From the NCBI GenBank assembly GCA_017883215.1, contig JADGOA010000195.1, forward strand, positions 1 through 7,172: a stretch of DNA of 7,172 bases. Direction: 5' to 3'. The position numbers and the translations under genes are program-made. The notes beneath the pieces were generated by a model that saw nothing but the letters and a program-made list of their open reading frames with translations, was not told the DNA's origin and ran no database searches. Positions 1 to 6,274 of this stretch are shown piece after piece (position 1 is the first letter of the stretch; every line of letters begins with the position of its first letter). The DNA comes from Thermoanaerobaculia bacterium. Its GTDB lineage: Bacteria > Acidobacteriota > Thermoanaerobaculia > Gp7-AA8.

Positions 1-4
1 AACC

Positions 5-1852
5 TCACGGGGCGAATGCGCGGGGCAGAAACGTCGTGAGCGGCGGGATGTAGGTGATCAGCAGGACCCCTATCAGGAGCACGAGCAGCATCGGGATGGC
101 GGCGCGATAGATCTCGGTCATCGGCTTCTCGAAGCGGTAGGAGGCGATGAGCAGATTGATGCCCACCGGCGGCATCAGATAGCCGAGCTCGAGGTTGGCG
201 AGAAAGACGATGCCGAGGTGCGTCGGATCGATCCCGAACGCAGCGCCGAGCGGAACGACGAGCGGAACGACGACGACGATCGCGGGAAAGATGTCCATGA
301 TCCCGCCCACGACCAGAAGGAAAAGGTTCAGCAGCAACAGGAAGACGTATTTCGAATGAATCGAAGCGGTCGCCCAGGCCACGGCCTGCGCCGGGATCTC
401 GGCGTCGACCAGGAAGTTCGTGAACCCGAGCGCGACGCCGAGGATCAGGAGCACGCCGCCGATCAGGAGTCCCGCTTCGGAGAACACGTGGGAAAGCATC
501 GCGAAAGTTTTCAGCTCGCGATGGATCACCCCCTCGACGATGAGCGCGTAGATCGCGGTGAACGCCGCGGTCTCCACCGGCGTGGCGAAGCCTCCAAACA
601 GCACGACAATCACCACCACCGGCAGCAGAAGCTCCCATTTCGCTTCCCAGATCGCCTGTGCTGCTGCGGTGGGTGAAAACTTCTCCGTGGAGGCCACGCG
701 TCTGTCCTGGCGCATTCCCCACCACGCGGTGAGCACGAGCATGAGCACGCCCGGCACGATCCCGCCGAGAAACATCTGCTCCATCCGGACATGGGCGACG
801 ATGGCGTAGAGGATCAGCGGAAGGCATGGGGGGAAGAGCACGCCGAGCGATCCGGCGCCGGAGAGCAATCCCAGCGAGCTGCGTTCCGAGTAGCCGGCGC
901 GCCGCAGGATCGGGAAGAGCAGTCCGCCTAACGCGAGGATCGTGACGCCCGATCCGCCTGTGAACGTCGTGAAGAAGGCGCACGCGAGGGCGGTCACGAT
1001 GGCCGGTCCGCCGCGCACCCCTCCGAAGAGACGGTCGAAGACGTCCACGAGCCGCTTCGATGCGCCTCCCTCGGCCAGCAGGTAGCCGGTCAGCGTGAAG
1101 AGAGGAATCGCCGGCAGCGACGGATTGACGACGAGCGAATAGTGCCCGACCGCGACCGCGGCGATCGGAACAGCGGCCTCCCAGAAGAGGATGAGCGCCG
1201 CTCCACCGAGGATCACGAAGATCGGTGCGCCGAGAATCGCCGCGGCGAAGAGCGCGATCAGCGCGGGAAGCGCGAGCTGCTGCGGCGAGAACGGGGACAC
1301 CCACATCGTCAGGCAGAGGGCCACGGCGGCCGCAGTGGCAATCGTGCGGCCGCTCCACCGCTCGGACGCATGCCACAACAGACGGAGGGCGATGACGGCG
1401 AATCCGATCGGCATGACGAGTTGCACGACCCAGAGCGGAATCGCGTACGCAAGAGTGCGGCTGTCGCGCTCCGCAATGACGAACTGAAAGCTCGCCACCG
1501 CCAGCCAGGCCGTGACGCTCGCCGCCACGCTGCCGCTGAACAGCGCCGCCGCGACGCGCACCCGCCCCGAAAGGAACTTCGTCGTCGCGAGCGAGAGCAG
1601 CCGCGACTCGCGCGCCGCCAGAGACGCTCCGAGCATGCTGATCACCAGCGTGAGGTGCTGGACGATCGCCGGCGCTCCCGAGATGCCGGTCCGAAAGAAT
1701 TTTCGAAGGACGATCTCGACGATCGGCAGCGTCGCGATCAGGAGCAGCGCGGCCAGGACGCCGCTGTCCTCGATGGCACGCGCCATCGTGCGCGGCTGCG
1801 GTTGACCGTCAGCGGGACTGCCAGCGGTGATCGCCTCGGACATCGCGCACAC
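5..1852 (-). CDS. dctQM: TRAP transporter fused permease, DctQ-DctM
   Basis: Inner-membrane permease of a tripartite ATP-independent periplasmic (TRAP) transporter, which imports a solute delivered by a periplasmic binding protein using an ion gradient. The 615-residue product joins both permease subunits. Residues about 25-165 are a DctQ-like four-helix domain with the typical GISGAPAIVQHLTL stretch near 56-69 and an AARE motif at 79-82. Residues about 190-610 are a DctM domain of roughly the usual 420-430 residues. It has repeated long hydrophobic segments, the FTTFTGGSGVT motif near 294-304, GSLGVLFPPCLPLILY near 334-349 and a late GYLMPPVGINLL near 557-568. It is the last gene of the tatT-dctP-dctQM operon, 11 bases after dctP. 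The start is uncertain: a GTG at 1852 or an ATG at 1843, neither with a clear Shine-Dalgarno sequence, which suggests translational coupling to dctP. Family assignment is firm; the substrate is unknown. Confidence 0.95.
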   Translation of the reverse strand: MCAMSEAITAGSPADGQPQPRTMARAIEDSGVLAALLLIATLPIVEIVLRKFFRTGISGAPAIVQHLTLVISMLGASLAARESRLLSLATTKFLSGRVRVAAALFSGSVAASVTAWLAVASFQFVIAERDSRTLAYAIPLWVVQLVMPIGFAVIALRLLWHASERWSGRTIATAAAVALCLTMWVSPFSPQQLALPALIALFAAAILGAPIFVILGGAALILFWEAAVPIAAVAVGHYSLVVNPSLPAIPLFTLTGYLLAEGGASKRLVDVFDRLFGGVRGGPAIVTALACAFFTTFTGGSGVTILALGGLLFPILRRAGYSERSSLGLLSGAGSLGVLFPPCLPLILYAIVAHVRMEQMFLGGIVPGVLMLVLTAWWGMRQDRRVASTEKFSPTAAAQAIWEAKWELLLPVVVIVVLFGGFATPVETAAFTAIYALIVEGVIHRELKTFAMLSHVFSEAGLLIGGVLLILGVALGFTNFLVDAEIPAQAVAWATASIHSKYVFLLLLNLFLLVVGGIMDIFPAIVVVVPLVVPLGAAFGIDPTHLGIVFLANLELGYLMPPVGINLLIASYRFEKPMTEIYRAAIPMLLVLLIGVLLITYIPPLTTFLPRAFAP

Positions 1853-1863
1853 TATGCTACGCG

Positions 1864-2916
1864 TCAGCGGGGTGTTTTCGACGCCCGGTACCCAGCCAGC
1901 AGCTTCGTCACTTCATCGAAAAAGTCTGCCGGCACGACGCGTCCTCGAATCTGCGGGTAGGTAGCTTCCGCCGCTTTTCGCCACCGCGCCTCCCCGTCAG
2001 GCGTCGGCTTGTAGACCGTCAGATTCCGCTTCTTCATCGCTTCGACCGCGGCGTCGCTCTCGCGGTGGTTCTGCTCCGTCATCCGAACGCCGGCGTCTGC
2101 TGCGGCCCTCGCCATGGCCGCCTGCGCCGCTGGCGAGAGCTTTTTCCACGAGCTCTCCGTGACGACGAGGGCCCCCACGAGCGGCGCCCACGCGAGGTCG
2201 AGCATGTTGGGCGCGGAGGTGTAGATCTGGTTCGTCAGCGCCACGTACGGAGGGGCGGGAACCGCCGTGATCATTCCTGTCCCGAGCATCGGCAGGATGT
2301 CGTTGGTTTCGAGCGAGACCGGATGAAAACCGGCCGACTGATAGATGTCGAACACGCTGCTGTCGCCGGACCAGGTGAAGATCTTCATTTTCTTCAGATC
2401 GTCCGGTTCGCGGAGCGGAGCCTTCGAAAAGAACCGCACCCAGCCGGTGTCGCCCCAGAAGAGGACCACGAATCCCTTGTCACGCAGCCGCTTGTCGAGT
2501 TGCGGCCGCATCTTCTCGGTGACGTAGCGGACCTCGTCGAGCGAGCGGAAGAGCATCGGAACCGACTGGAGCGACTGGACTGCGCGATCGATCTCGGCCA
2601 GGCCGTTCGCCGTGAGAAGCGCGGCGTTGAGCTGCCCGATCTTCATTTTGCTGACCATGTCGGCTTCGCCGCCGGCGGCGCCGCCGGGATAGATGCGAAG
2701 TTGCGCCCCGCCCGGCGTTCTTTCCCATTCGGAGCCCATGGCTGCGAGGATCTTGTGAAACGACGAGTCCTTCGGGGCGAGCGTGCCGAGCTTGATCACC
2801 GTGGTGGGCTTCGCTGCCGCAGGCGGCGCTCCCCGCCCGGCGGCAGGCGCCAGCGCCAGACCGCACAGCCACGCTGCAAGAACGAATCGGTTACGAGCAC
2901 CGGACCATGAGCTCAT
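1864..2916 (-). CDS. dctP: TRAP transporter substrate-binding protein, DctP family (TatT-associated type)
   Basis: Periplasmic solute receptor that captures the substrate and passes it to the DctQM permease encoded next. The 350-residue length is normal for the family. Residues 1-29 form a signal peptide with a hydrophobic core near 11-25 and likely cleavage around AAGRGA. The mature part begins with IKLGTLAPKDSS (41-52). It contains IYPGGAAGGEADMVSKMKIGQ (about 75-95), a standard DctP signature, then GFVVLFWGDTGWV (148-160) and PDDLKKMKIF (171-180). At the end of that last stretch most DctP proteins have KIR or KMR, whose arginine binds the substrate carboxylate; here the position is F180, followed by TW. 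The ATG overlaps the TGA of tatT (ATGA), and a minus-strand AAGGAAGG at 2923-2930 lies 6 bases upstream of the start. The family is certain; the ligand is not, and may not be a simple organic acid. Confidence 0.95.
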   Translation of the reverse strand: MSSWSGARNRFVLAAWLCGLALAPAAGRGAPPAAAKPTTVIKLGTLAPKDSSFHKILAAMGSEWERTPGGAQLRIYPGGAAGGEADMVSKMKIGQLNAALLTANGLAEIDRAVQSLQSVPMLFRSLDEVRYVTEKMRPQLDKRLRDKGFVVLFWGDTGWVRFFSKAPLREPDDLKKMKIFTWSGDSSVFDIYQSAGFHPVSLETNDILPMLGTGMITAVPAPPYVALTNQIYTSAPNMLDLAWAPLVGALVVTESSWKKLSPAAQAAMARAAADAGVRMTEQNHRESDAAVEAMKKRNLTVYKPTPDGEARWRKAAEATYPQIRGRVVPADFFDEVTKLLAGYRASKTPR

Positions 2917-3881
2917 GGTTTGCCTTCCTTCGCATCCCCGAGAAAAAGGTCATCCACCTGCGTGAGGAGCCACCGTGCGCGGCGTTGCGCGATTCGATTC
3001 TCGAGCCGCCATTCGGGCCGGGCGTCGGCGTCGATCGCCAGCGCGCGTCCCAGCAGGGTCTCGAACTCCGCGCGGTTCTGCGTCTCGACCGAAACCGCCT
3101 CCGCGAACGTCACAAATGGAGAAGCGAGCTTTCCTTCGGAGAGCTCTACGGCGCGGTCGAAGTGGCGGCGGGCTCGCGCGCCGCGGCCGGTCACTCCGGC
3201 GGCACGGTTCATTTCGAGTGTGATCATCGCCGAGTGAATCGCACCCCGCTCGAAGCTCTCGTCAAGCTCGAGCGCGCGGTCCATCATCGCCTCGACGATC
3301 GGAAGATCAGCGACGGCCTCGGGCTGATCCTTGGAGAGAGAAATGGCGAGACCCCACGACGCGGCGGTCCAGTAGAGAAGAGGAACGTCGCTCCGCGTGA
3401 GCTGCTGCAGGCCGTGGCGCGGATCGCTGCGCACGCTCTGTTCGAGCCCGGCGTGCGCGACCTCGAGACCGCGGAGGCCGTAATTGCGGGCCCGGATGTA
3501 CAACCGCCGCGCACGATCCTGTTGATACGCCGATCCGTCAGGATCCGAGTTGCGCCTCTCGTCGGCCTTCTCCTGGATCCACCCGTACGAGTACTGGGTG
3601 AAGCCACGGGTGGCGGCCAGAAGCAATCCCGGATGCCGCGGGCTTTCTGCGAGCAGGCTCTCGATCAGCTTGAGACTGAACGGAGCGGCTTCGCCGACGA
3701 GATCCGGATCGTCGTCCGCGGCGTACACCTCTCCCTGTTTCGCGAGCGCATCACCGAGACGATCGACTGCGAGCCGCTGCAACGAGCAGCCGTGTGCGAA
3801 GACGACGGCGAGAATGGGAAGGGCAATGAGGAATCGGTCTCGCCTCCGCATCGGCTGATCGAATGGCGTTGCGCGGATCAT
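2913..3881 (-). CDS. tatT: TRAP transporter TatT component family lipoprotein
   Basis: Predicted lipoprotein of the TatT family, the TPR-like helical partner of certain DctP proteins, first described in Treponema pallidum. There it is proposed to work with the binding protein in a ligand-transfer complex. From the chosen start the product has 322 residues. It has a basic RRRDRF (12-17), a hydrophobic segment (18-28) and a lipobox-like AHGC with acceptor cysteine C32. The mature protein is mostly amphipathic helix. It includes PFSLKLIESLLAESP (67-81) and LLLAATRGFTQYSYGWIQEKADE (about 87-109), the hallmark of the family, and later TPR-like helices such as MMDRALELDESFERGAIHS (199-217). The ATG at 3881 is preferred because GGAGAG lies 4 bases upstream; an in-frame ATG at 3974 would put 31 extra residues before the signal peptide, and one at 3851 has no ribosome binding site. 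The gene overlaps dctP by 4 bases, which supports co-translation. Confidence 0.88.
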   Translation of the reverse strand: MIRATPFDQPMRRRDRFLIALPILAVVFAHGCSLQRLAVDRLGDALAKQGEVYAADDDPDLVGEAAPFSLKLIESLLAESPRHPGLLLAATRGFTQYSYGWIQEKADERRNSDPDGSAYQQDRARRLYIRARNYGLRGLEVAHAGLEQSVRSDPRHGLQQLTRSDVPLLYWTAASWGLAISLSKDQPEAVADLPIVEAMMDRALELDESFERGAIHSAMITLEMNRAAGVTGRGARARRHFDRAVELSEGKLASPFVTFAEAVSVETQNRAEFETLLGRALAIDADARPEWRLENRIAQRRARWLLTQVDDLFLGDAKEGKP

Positions 3882-4040
3882 GGGGCTCTCCGTCGCGGCT
3901 GGCCAGCGGAATCCCGCCGTCCCGAGCCTTCCGGAACCTATCACATCGGGAACCGCGCGCCAGCGATCGTCCATACCGAGGAGATCGGCAGCGCCTTCAG
4001 CGACGGCGCAAGTCGCGGGTGCTCTTTGCGTGCTCGTGGA

Positions 4041-4307
4041 TCACAGCGTCCTCCGAATCGCGTGATAGACGACGAGAACGAGAATCGCTCCGACCGCAGA
4101 GACGAAGATGCTGTACACATTCACTCCGCTCACGCCGTGCCAGCCCAGTCTTCCGAAGACCCAAGTTCCCACGAAGGCGCCGATGATGCCGAGCAGGATG
4201 TCCAACAGAATTCCTTCGCCGTGCCGGTTGACGATCTTGCTGGCGATGAAGCCCGCAATCAGTCCAAGGATGATCCAAGTGATCAGGTGCATGGCGTCGA
4301 TGTGCAT
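4041..4307 (-). CDS. GlsB/YeaQ/YmgE family stress-response membrane protein
   Basis: Small inner-membrane protein of the transglycosylase-associated family, 88 residues, close to the usual 80-90. Three hydrophobic segments are visible at about 8-24, 34-50 and 64-82. The first ends in the family signature IILGLIAGFIASKIV (12-26). This is followed by a glycine-containing polar loop (NRHGEG, 27-32) and DILLGIIGAFVGTWVFG (36-52), also typical. The C-terminus RRTL is basic. The start at 4307 is chosen because GAGGAA lies just upstream (4311-4316 on the minus strand), and a longer in-frame reading would add a hydrophilic, non-family extension. The biochemical role of the family is poorly defined; members are often induced by stress or in stationary phase. 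It lies 195 bases after the cytochrome gene and 159 bases before tatT, so it may be a separate unit. I see no clear terminator or promoter on either side. Confidence 0.93.
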   Translation of the reverse strand: MHIDAMHLITWIILGLIAGFIASKIVNRHGEGILLDILLGIIGAFVGTWVFGRLGWHGVSGVNVYSIFVSAVGAILVLVVYHAIRRTL

Positions 4308-4502
4308 GAGTTCCTCATTTGCAATATGCCCGCCTGACCGAGCGACGACCAACGCCGAGAAAGGGTGGCCAGCACTCGAACGCGTGGTTAAGGAATGTCG
4401 GCACGAGCTGTGCTTCCGGCCACCACGCTGCACCCAGGGGACGGAACGAGCATCCTCCGGCGTCGGATCGTGTCTGGGTATGCGCGGAATCGCTAAGGGG
4501 GA

Positions 4503-4922
4503 TTAGCCGGGTGGCATTGAGGGATTTCGCAGGTAGGCGACGATGTCGACGAGCTGCCGTTCGGTCATCGGTTGCGCGTGGTCCTTCATCGTCGGGCCCG
4601 ACAGACCCTCCTTGCTCCCGGCGTTGTGGCTGGTAATCCGCTGTGCCAGCTGATTCGGAGCATAGCGACTGAGCCCTCGAAGCAAGGGTCCGGCTGTGGC
4701 GCGTCGTCCGGTCGGGAGCTCCGCATCCTCGGCGACACGGTGACAACCAATGCAATCGAGAGCAATGAAGGCGCGACGGCCCGCCGCTGGATCGCCACCG
4801 GCGAAGGCAGGATCTGGAATCGCGACCTCTGGCACGGAATGCCGGTGCACACCGAAATGCACTGGAACCGGCGTCGAGCAGTACGTCAGTGCAACGACGA
4901 GAGGCAGTATGACGCATCGCAT
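4503..4922 (-). CDS. c-type cytochrome, monohaem, exported
   Basis: Small class I-like c-type cytochrome of 139 residues, expected to carry electrons outside the cytoplasmic membrane. The single haem attachment motif is CIGCH, with C57 and C60 for covalent binding and H61 as proximal ligand. It is preceded by the common lead-in GDPAAGRRAFIALD (43-56). M112 or M119 could be the distal ligand. The C-terminal MTERQLVDIVAYLRNPS (119-135) is the closing helix found in many cytochrome c domains. The N-terminus (MRCVILPLVVALTYC) looks like an export signal; C15 might be lipidated, but a tyrosine just before it makes the lipobox poor. No strong ribosome binding site precedes the ATG at 4922, so the start is less certain than the frame. 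No oxidase, reductase or haem-maturation gene is nearby, so its redox partner cannot be named. Confidence 0.9.
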   Translation of the reverse strand: MRCVILPLVVALTYCSTPVPVHFGVHRHSVPEVAIPDPAFAGGDPAAGRRAFIALDCIGCHRVAEDAELPTGRRATAGPLLRGLSRYAPNQLAQRITSHNAGSKEGLSGPTMKDHAQPMTERQLVDIVAYLRNPSMPPG

Positions 4923-4979
4923 GCTTGGACCGTGCAGTCCGCCTCAGCGTGCGGCGGTGCCGATCGTCACCGAGCACTG

Positions 4980-4995
4980 CTGTCCTGAACGACAG
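4980..4995. promoter_or_regulatory. LexA-box-like palindrome CTGT-N8-ACAG
   Basis: The 16 bases CTGTCCTGAACGACAG fit the spacing of the enterobacterial LexA box (CTGT, 8 bases, ACAG) and form a 5-bp palindrome arm (CTGTC/GACAG). The site is 58 bases before the cytochrome start. The centre is not A/T-rich as in the E. coli consensus, LexA boxes differ between phyla, and neither flanking gene is a known SOS gene. It may be a chance match or an operator for another dimeric regulator. Confidence 0.15.
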
Positions 4996-5107
4996 AGGTG
5001 ACGCCGTGCACCGGCACGAGTGCGTCGCTGGGCGTGACAGACCTCCTCTGCTTGTTGATGCCTTGATTTTTCAAAGTCTCCGACGTAGTCCTGTTCGATG
5101 ACGACAA

Positions 5108-5121
5108 GCAGTTATCACTGC
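5108..5121. repeat. Perfect inverted repeat, 5-bp arms
   Basis: GCAGT, TATC, ACTGC is a perfect palindrome with a 4-base centre. It lies 187 bases before the ferritin-like start and 5 bases before a second, longer inverted repeat. It could be an operator half or a small hairpin in the leader RNA. A 5-bp arm alone is not significant. Confidence 0.35.
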
Positions 5122-5126
5122 GACCT

Positions 5127-5148
5127 CACCGGAACGAGGAGACCGGTG
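5127..5148. repeat. Perfect inverted repeat, 6-bp arms
   Basis: CACCGG at 5127-5132 and CCGGTG at 5143-5148 are perfect complements around a 10-base purine-rich loop (AACGAGGAGA). The loop contains a Shine-Dalgarno-like GAGGAG. No start codon in a useful frame follows, so the meaning is unclear; operator or leader hairpin are the options. Confidence 0.4.
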
Positions 5149-5308
5149 CCGTGACCCCATCTCTACCGTGACACCACCATCCTCAGGCTTCTCCAGCGAA
5201 AGCCTTCCATCCCACAGTCGACTGGATCCACACCTCCGCGCAACCGAGGTACACCCGGACCTGCAAGACCGTCCGCACCGCCCCGAAGGCGGGGAAGAAA
5301 GGACAACG

Positions 5309-5731
5309 ATGAAACCGAAACGAGCCGAGCTTCTGTCGAACCTGAACAAGGACCTGGAATGGGAGTACGCGGCGGCGATCCAGTACGTGCAGCACGCCGC
5401 CCTGATCACCGGGCCCGAGTATGAGTCGATCACGAAGGAGCTGATCGTTCACAGTCAGGAGGAGATGCAGCACGCCGTCATGCTTTCCGACCAGATCGCG
5501 TTTCTGGGCGGCGTGCCGACGGTGGATGTGGAACGCCGTGACATCTCCCCCGAGAGCAAGACGATGCTGGAGCAGGACTTGGCGGGTGAGGACAACGCCA
5601 TCACCCGCTACAAGGAGCGGATCGCCGAAGCCGAAGCTTTGAAAGAGTACGGGCTTCGCCGGGTCCTGGAAGACATCCTCGTGATGGAGGAGGAGCACAA
5701 GCGCGACCTCCTCACCGTCCTCAGGAGGTAA
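5309..5731 (+). CDS. Ferritin-like / bacterioferritin-type di-iron protein
   Basis: Four-helix-bundle protein of the ferritin-like superfamily, 140 residues, expected in the cytoplasm to bind and oxidise iron or detoxify peroxide. The di-iron ligand pattern of bacterioferritin is complete: E19 in helix A (E, six residues, Y26), E52 and H55 (EMQH), E94 (LAGED) and E127 with H130 (EEEH). M53 aligns with the methionine that ligates haem in true bacterioferritins, but the protein is shorter than the usual 155-160 residues, so haem binding and 24-mer assembly are open. The ATG at 5309 is chosen because AAAGGA (5298-5303) precedes it and the sequence from MKPKRAELLSNLNKDLEWEY is family-like, while the 47 codons upstream are proline- and serine-rich and unlike the family. 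It is the first gene of a possible operon with the cupin (53 bases downstream) and the hydrolase. Confidence 0.92.
   Translation: MKPKRAELLSNLNKDLEWEYAAAIQYVQHAALITGPEYESITKELIVHSQEEMQHAVMLSDQIAFLGGVPTVDVERRDISPESKTMLEQDLAGEDNAITRYKERIAEAEALKEYGLRRVLEDILVMEEEHKRDLLTVLRR
5723..5728 (+). promoter_or_regulatory. Shine-Dalgarno AGGAGG overlapping the ferritin-like gene's end
   Basis: AGGAGG abuts the TAA of the ferritin-like gene and lies 8 bases before a GTG at 5737 that is in frame with the cupin gene. Together with the downstream site at 5771-5779 it gives the cupin two possible starts. Confidence 0.4.
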
Positions 5732-5770
5732 CCCTTGTGCTGGCAACAACCAGACGGCAGTCATCCAACG

Positions 5771-5779
5771 AAGGAGGAG
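5771..5779 (+). promoter_or_regulatory. Ribosome binding site deciding the cupin start
   Basis: AAGGAGGAG lies 5 bases before the ATG at 5785 (7 bases counting from the AGGAGG core). It supports the shorter, family-like start MKGFVQNIE over the GTG at 5737. Confidence 0.75.
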
Positions 5780-5784
5780 TCGTC

Positions 5785-6177
5785 ATGAAAGGTTTCGTCC
5801 AGAACATCGAGAGCATCGCCGTCAAGAATGAAGAGTTTCGCCGGGTGCTTTACACGGCGAAGAACTGCCAGCTCGTTGTCATGGCGCTGAAGGCCAAGGA
5901 GGAGATCGGGATGGAAGTCCACAAGCTCGACCAGTTCCTTCGCGTGGAGGAAGGAACGGGTGAGGCGGTTCTCGATGGGGTTCGTACGGCGATCAGCGCG
6001 GGCTTCGCGGTTCTCGTCCCGGCCGGGACGAATCACAACATCATCAACACTGGCAGTGTTCCGATGAAGCTCTACACGCTCTATGCGCCGCCGAACCATC
6101 GAAACGGCGTCGTCCACCATACCCGCAAGGACGCGGAGGCAGACACCGAGCACTTTGATGGCAAGACGACGGAATAG
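5785..6177 (+). CDS. Single-domain cupin protein
   Basis: Small beta-barrel protein of the cupin superfamily, 130 residues, probably cytoplasmic and metal-binding; its reaction is unknown. Cupin motif 2 is exact: G73, P79, G81, H84 and N88 in the spacing G-x5-P-x-G-x2-H-x3-N. Motif 1 (about 42-57) is a variant: E44, H46 and Q50 stand where the classical motif has His, His and Glu, followed by RVEEGTGEAVLDG (53-65). The C-terminal region APPNHRNGVVHHTRKDAEAD (101-120) followed by EHFDGKTTE is typical of one conserved subgroup of short stand-alone cupins. The ATG at 5785 has a strong AAGGAGGAG. A GTG at 5737, also preceded by AGGAGG, would add 16 residues. It follows the ferritin-like gene by 53 bases and precedes the hydrolase by 97, so co-transcription is plausible. 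A hairpin follows its stop codon. Confidence 0.92.
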   Translation: MKGFVQNIESIAVKNEEFRRVLYTAKNCQLVVMALKAKEEIGMEVHKLDQFLRVEEGTGEAVLDGVRTAISAGFAVLVPAGTNHNIINTGSVPMKLYTLYAPPNHRNGVVHHTRKDAEADTEHFDGKTTE

Positions 6178-6185
6178 AGATTCGA

Positions 6186-6220
6186 CTGGGCGCTGGCTTG
6201 ATCTCCACACGGGCGCCCAG
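6186..6220 (+). repeat. Perfect 8-bp inverted repeat after the cupin gene
   Basis: CTGGGCGC at 6186-6193 and GCGCCCAG at 6213-6220 are perfectly complementary with a 19-base loop, beginning 8 bases after the cupin stop. There is no T-run after the second arm (AAACCAGG follows), so this is not a textbook intrinsic terminator. It could be an mRNA-stabilising or attenuating hairpin separating the cupin from the hydrolase. Confidence 0.5.
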
Positions 6221-6274
6221 AAACCAGGCAGCCGGCCATGTCGACCACCGCTGCGACCGAAAAGGAGGCGACCG

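Larger units (their letters stand above)
4923..5308. promoter_or_regulatory. Divergent intergenic region between cytochrome and ferritin-like genes
   Basis: This 386-base stretch has no credible gene. It must hold the promoters for the cytochrome gene (leftward) and the ferritin-like gene (rightward). The only A/T-rich patch is about 5060-5076 (CTTGATTTTTCAAAG), inside a GC-rich surround, and it is the likeliest promoter zone. A leftward TTGAAA resembling a -35 box is there, but I cannot find a matching -10 box. Several inverted repeats follow toward the ferritin-like gene: 5108-5121, 5127-5148, 5185-5205, 5256-5275 and 5281-5294. A bulged stem can also be drawn at 5000-5026. The hairpin at 5281-5294 (CCCCG, AAGG loop, CGGGG) ends 6 bases before the GGA of the ribosome binding site. 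In GC-rich DNA some of these will be chance. Confidence 0.5.

Noticed and set aside
1142..1960. A 272-codon plus-strand reading frame opposite dctQM
   Set aside because: It is Arg/Asp/Glu-rich low-complexity sequence antisense to the well-supported permease, with no family resemblance or ribosome binding site.
2065..2910. A 281-codon plus-strand reading frame opposite dctP
   Set aside because: It is a shadow of dctP with biased Arg/His/Glu content and no recognisable motif.
3975..4040. Possible terminator between the GlsB-type gene and tatT (GCGCC/GGCGC arms)
   Set aside because: The stem is only 5 bp with a 9-base loop and no T-run on the minus strand; this is common by chance in GC-rich DNA.
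2907..4337. A 476-codon plus-strand reading frame opposite tatT and the GlsB-type gene
   Set aside because: It is antisense to two recognised conserved genes, is rich in Arg, Glu and Asp as expected from the complement of GC-rich coding DNA, shows no domain, and runs through a gene boundary.
4315..4977. A 220-codon minus-strand reading frame spanning the cytochrome gene
   Set aside because: It is an alternative frame of the cytochrome region, Arg/Ser/Cys-rich, while the cytochrome frame has the haem motif and family features.
5131..5154. ECF-sigma-like promoter (GGAAC then GTGAC)
   Set aside because: The spacing is 15 bases and the second box is a poor match; it also overlaps the 6-bp inverted repeat, so I cannot separate it from chance.
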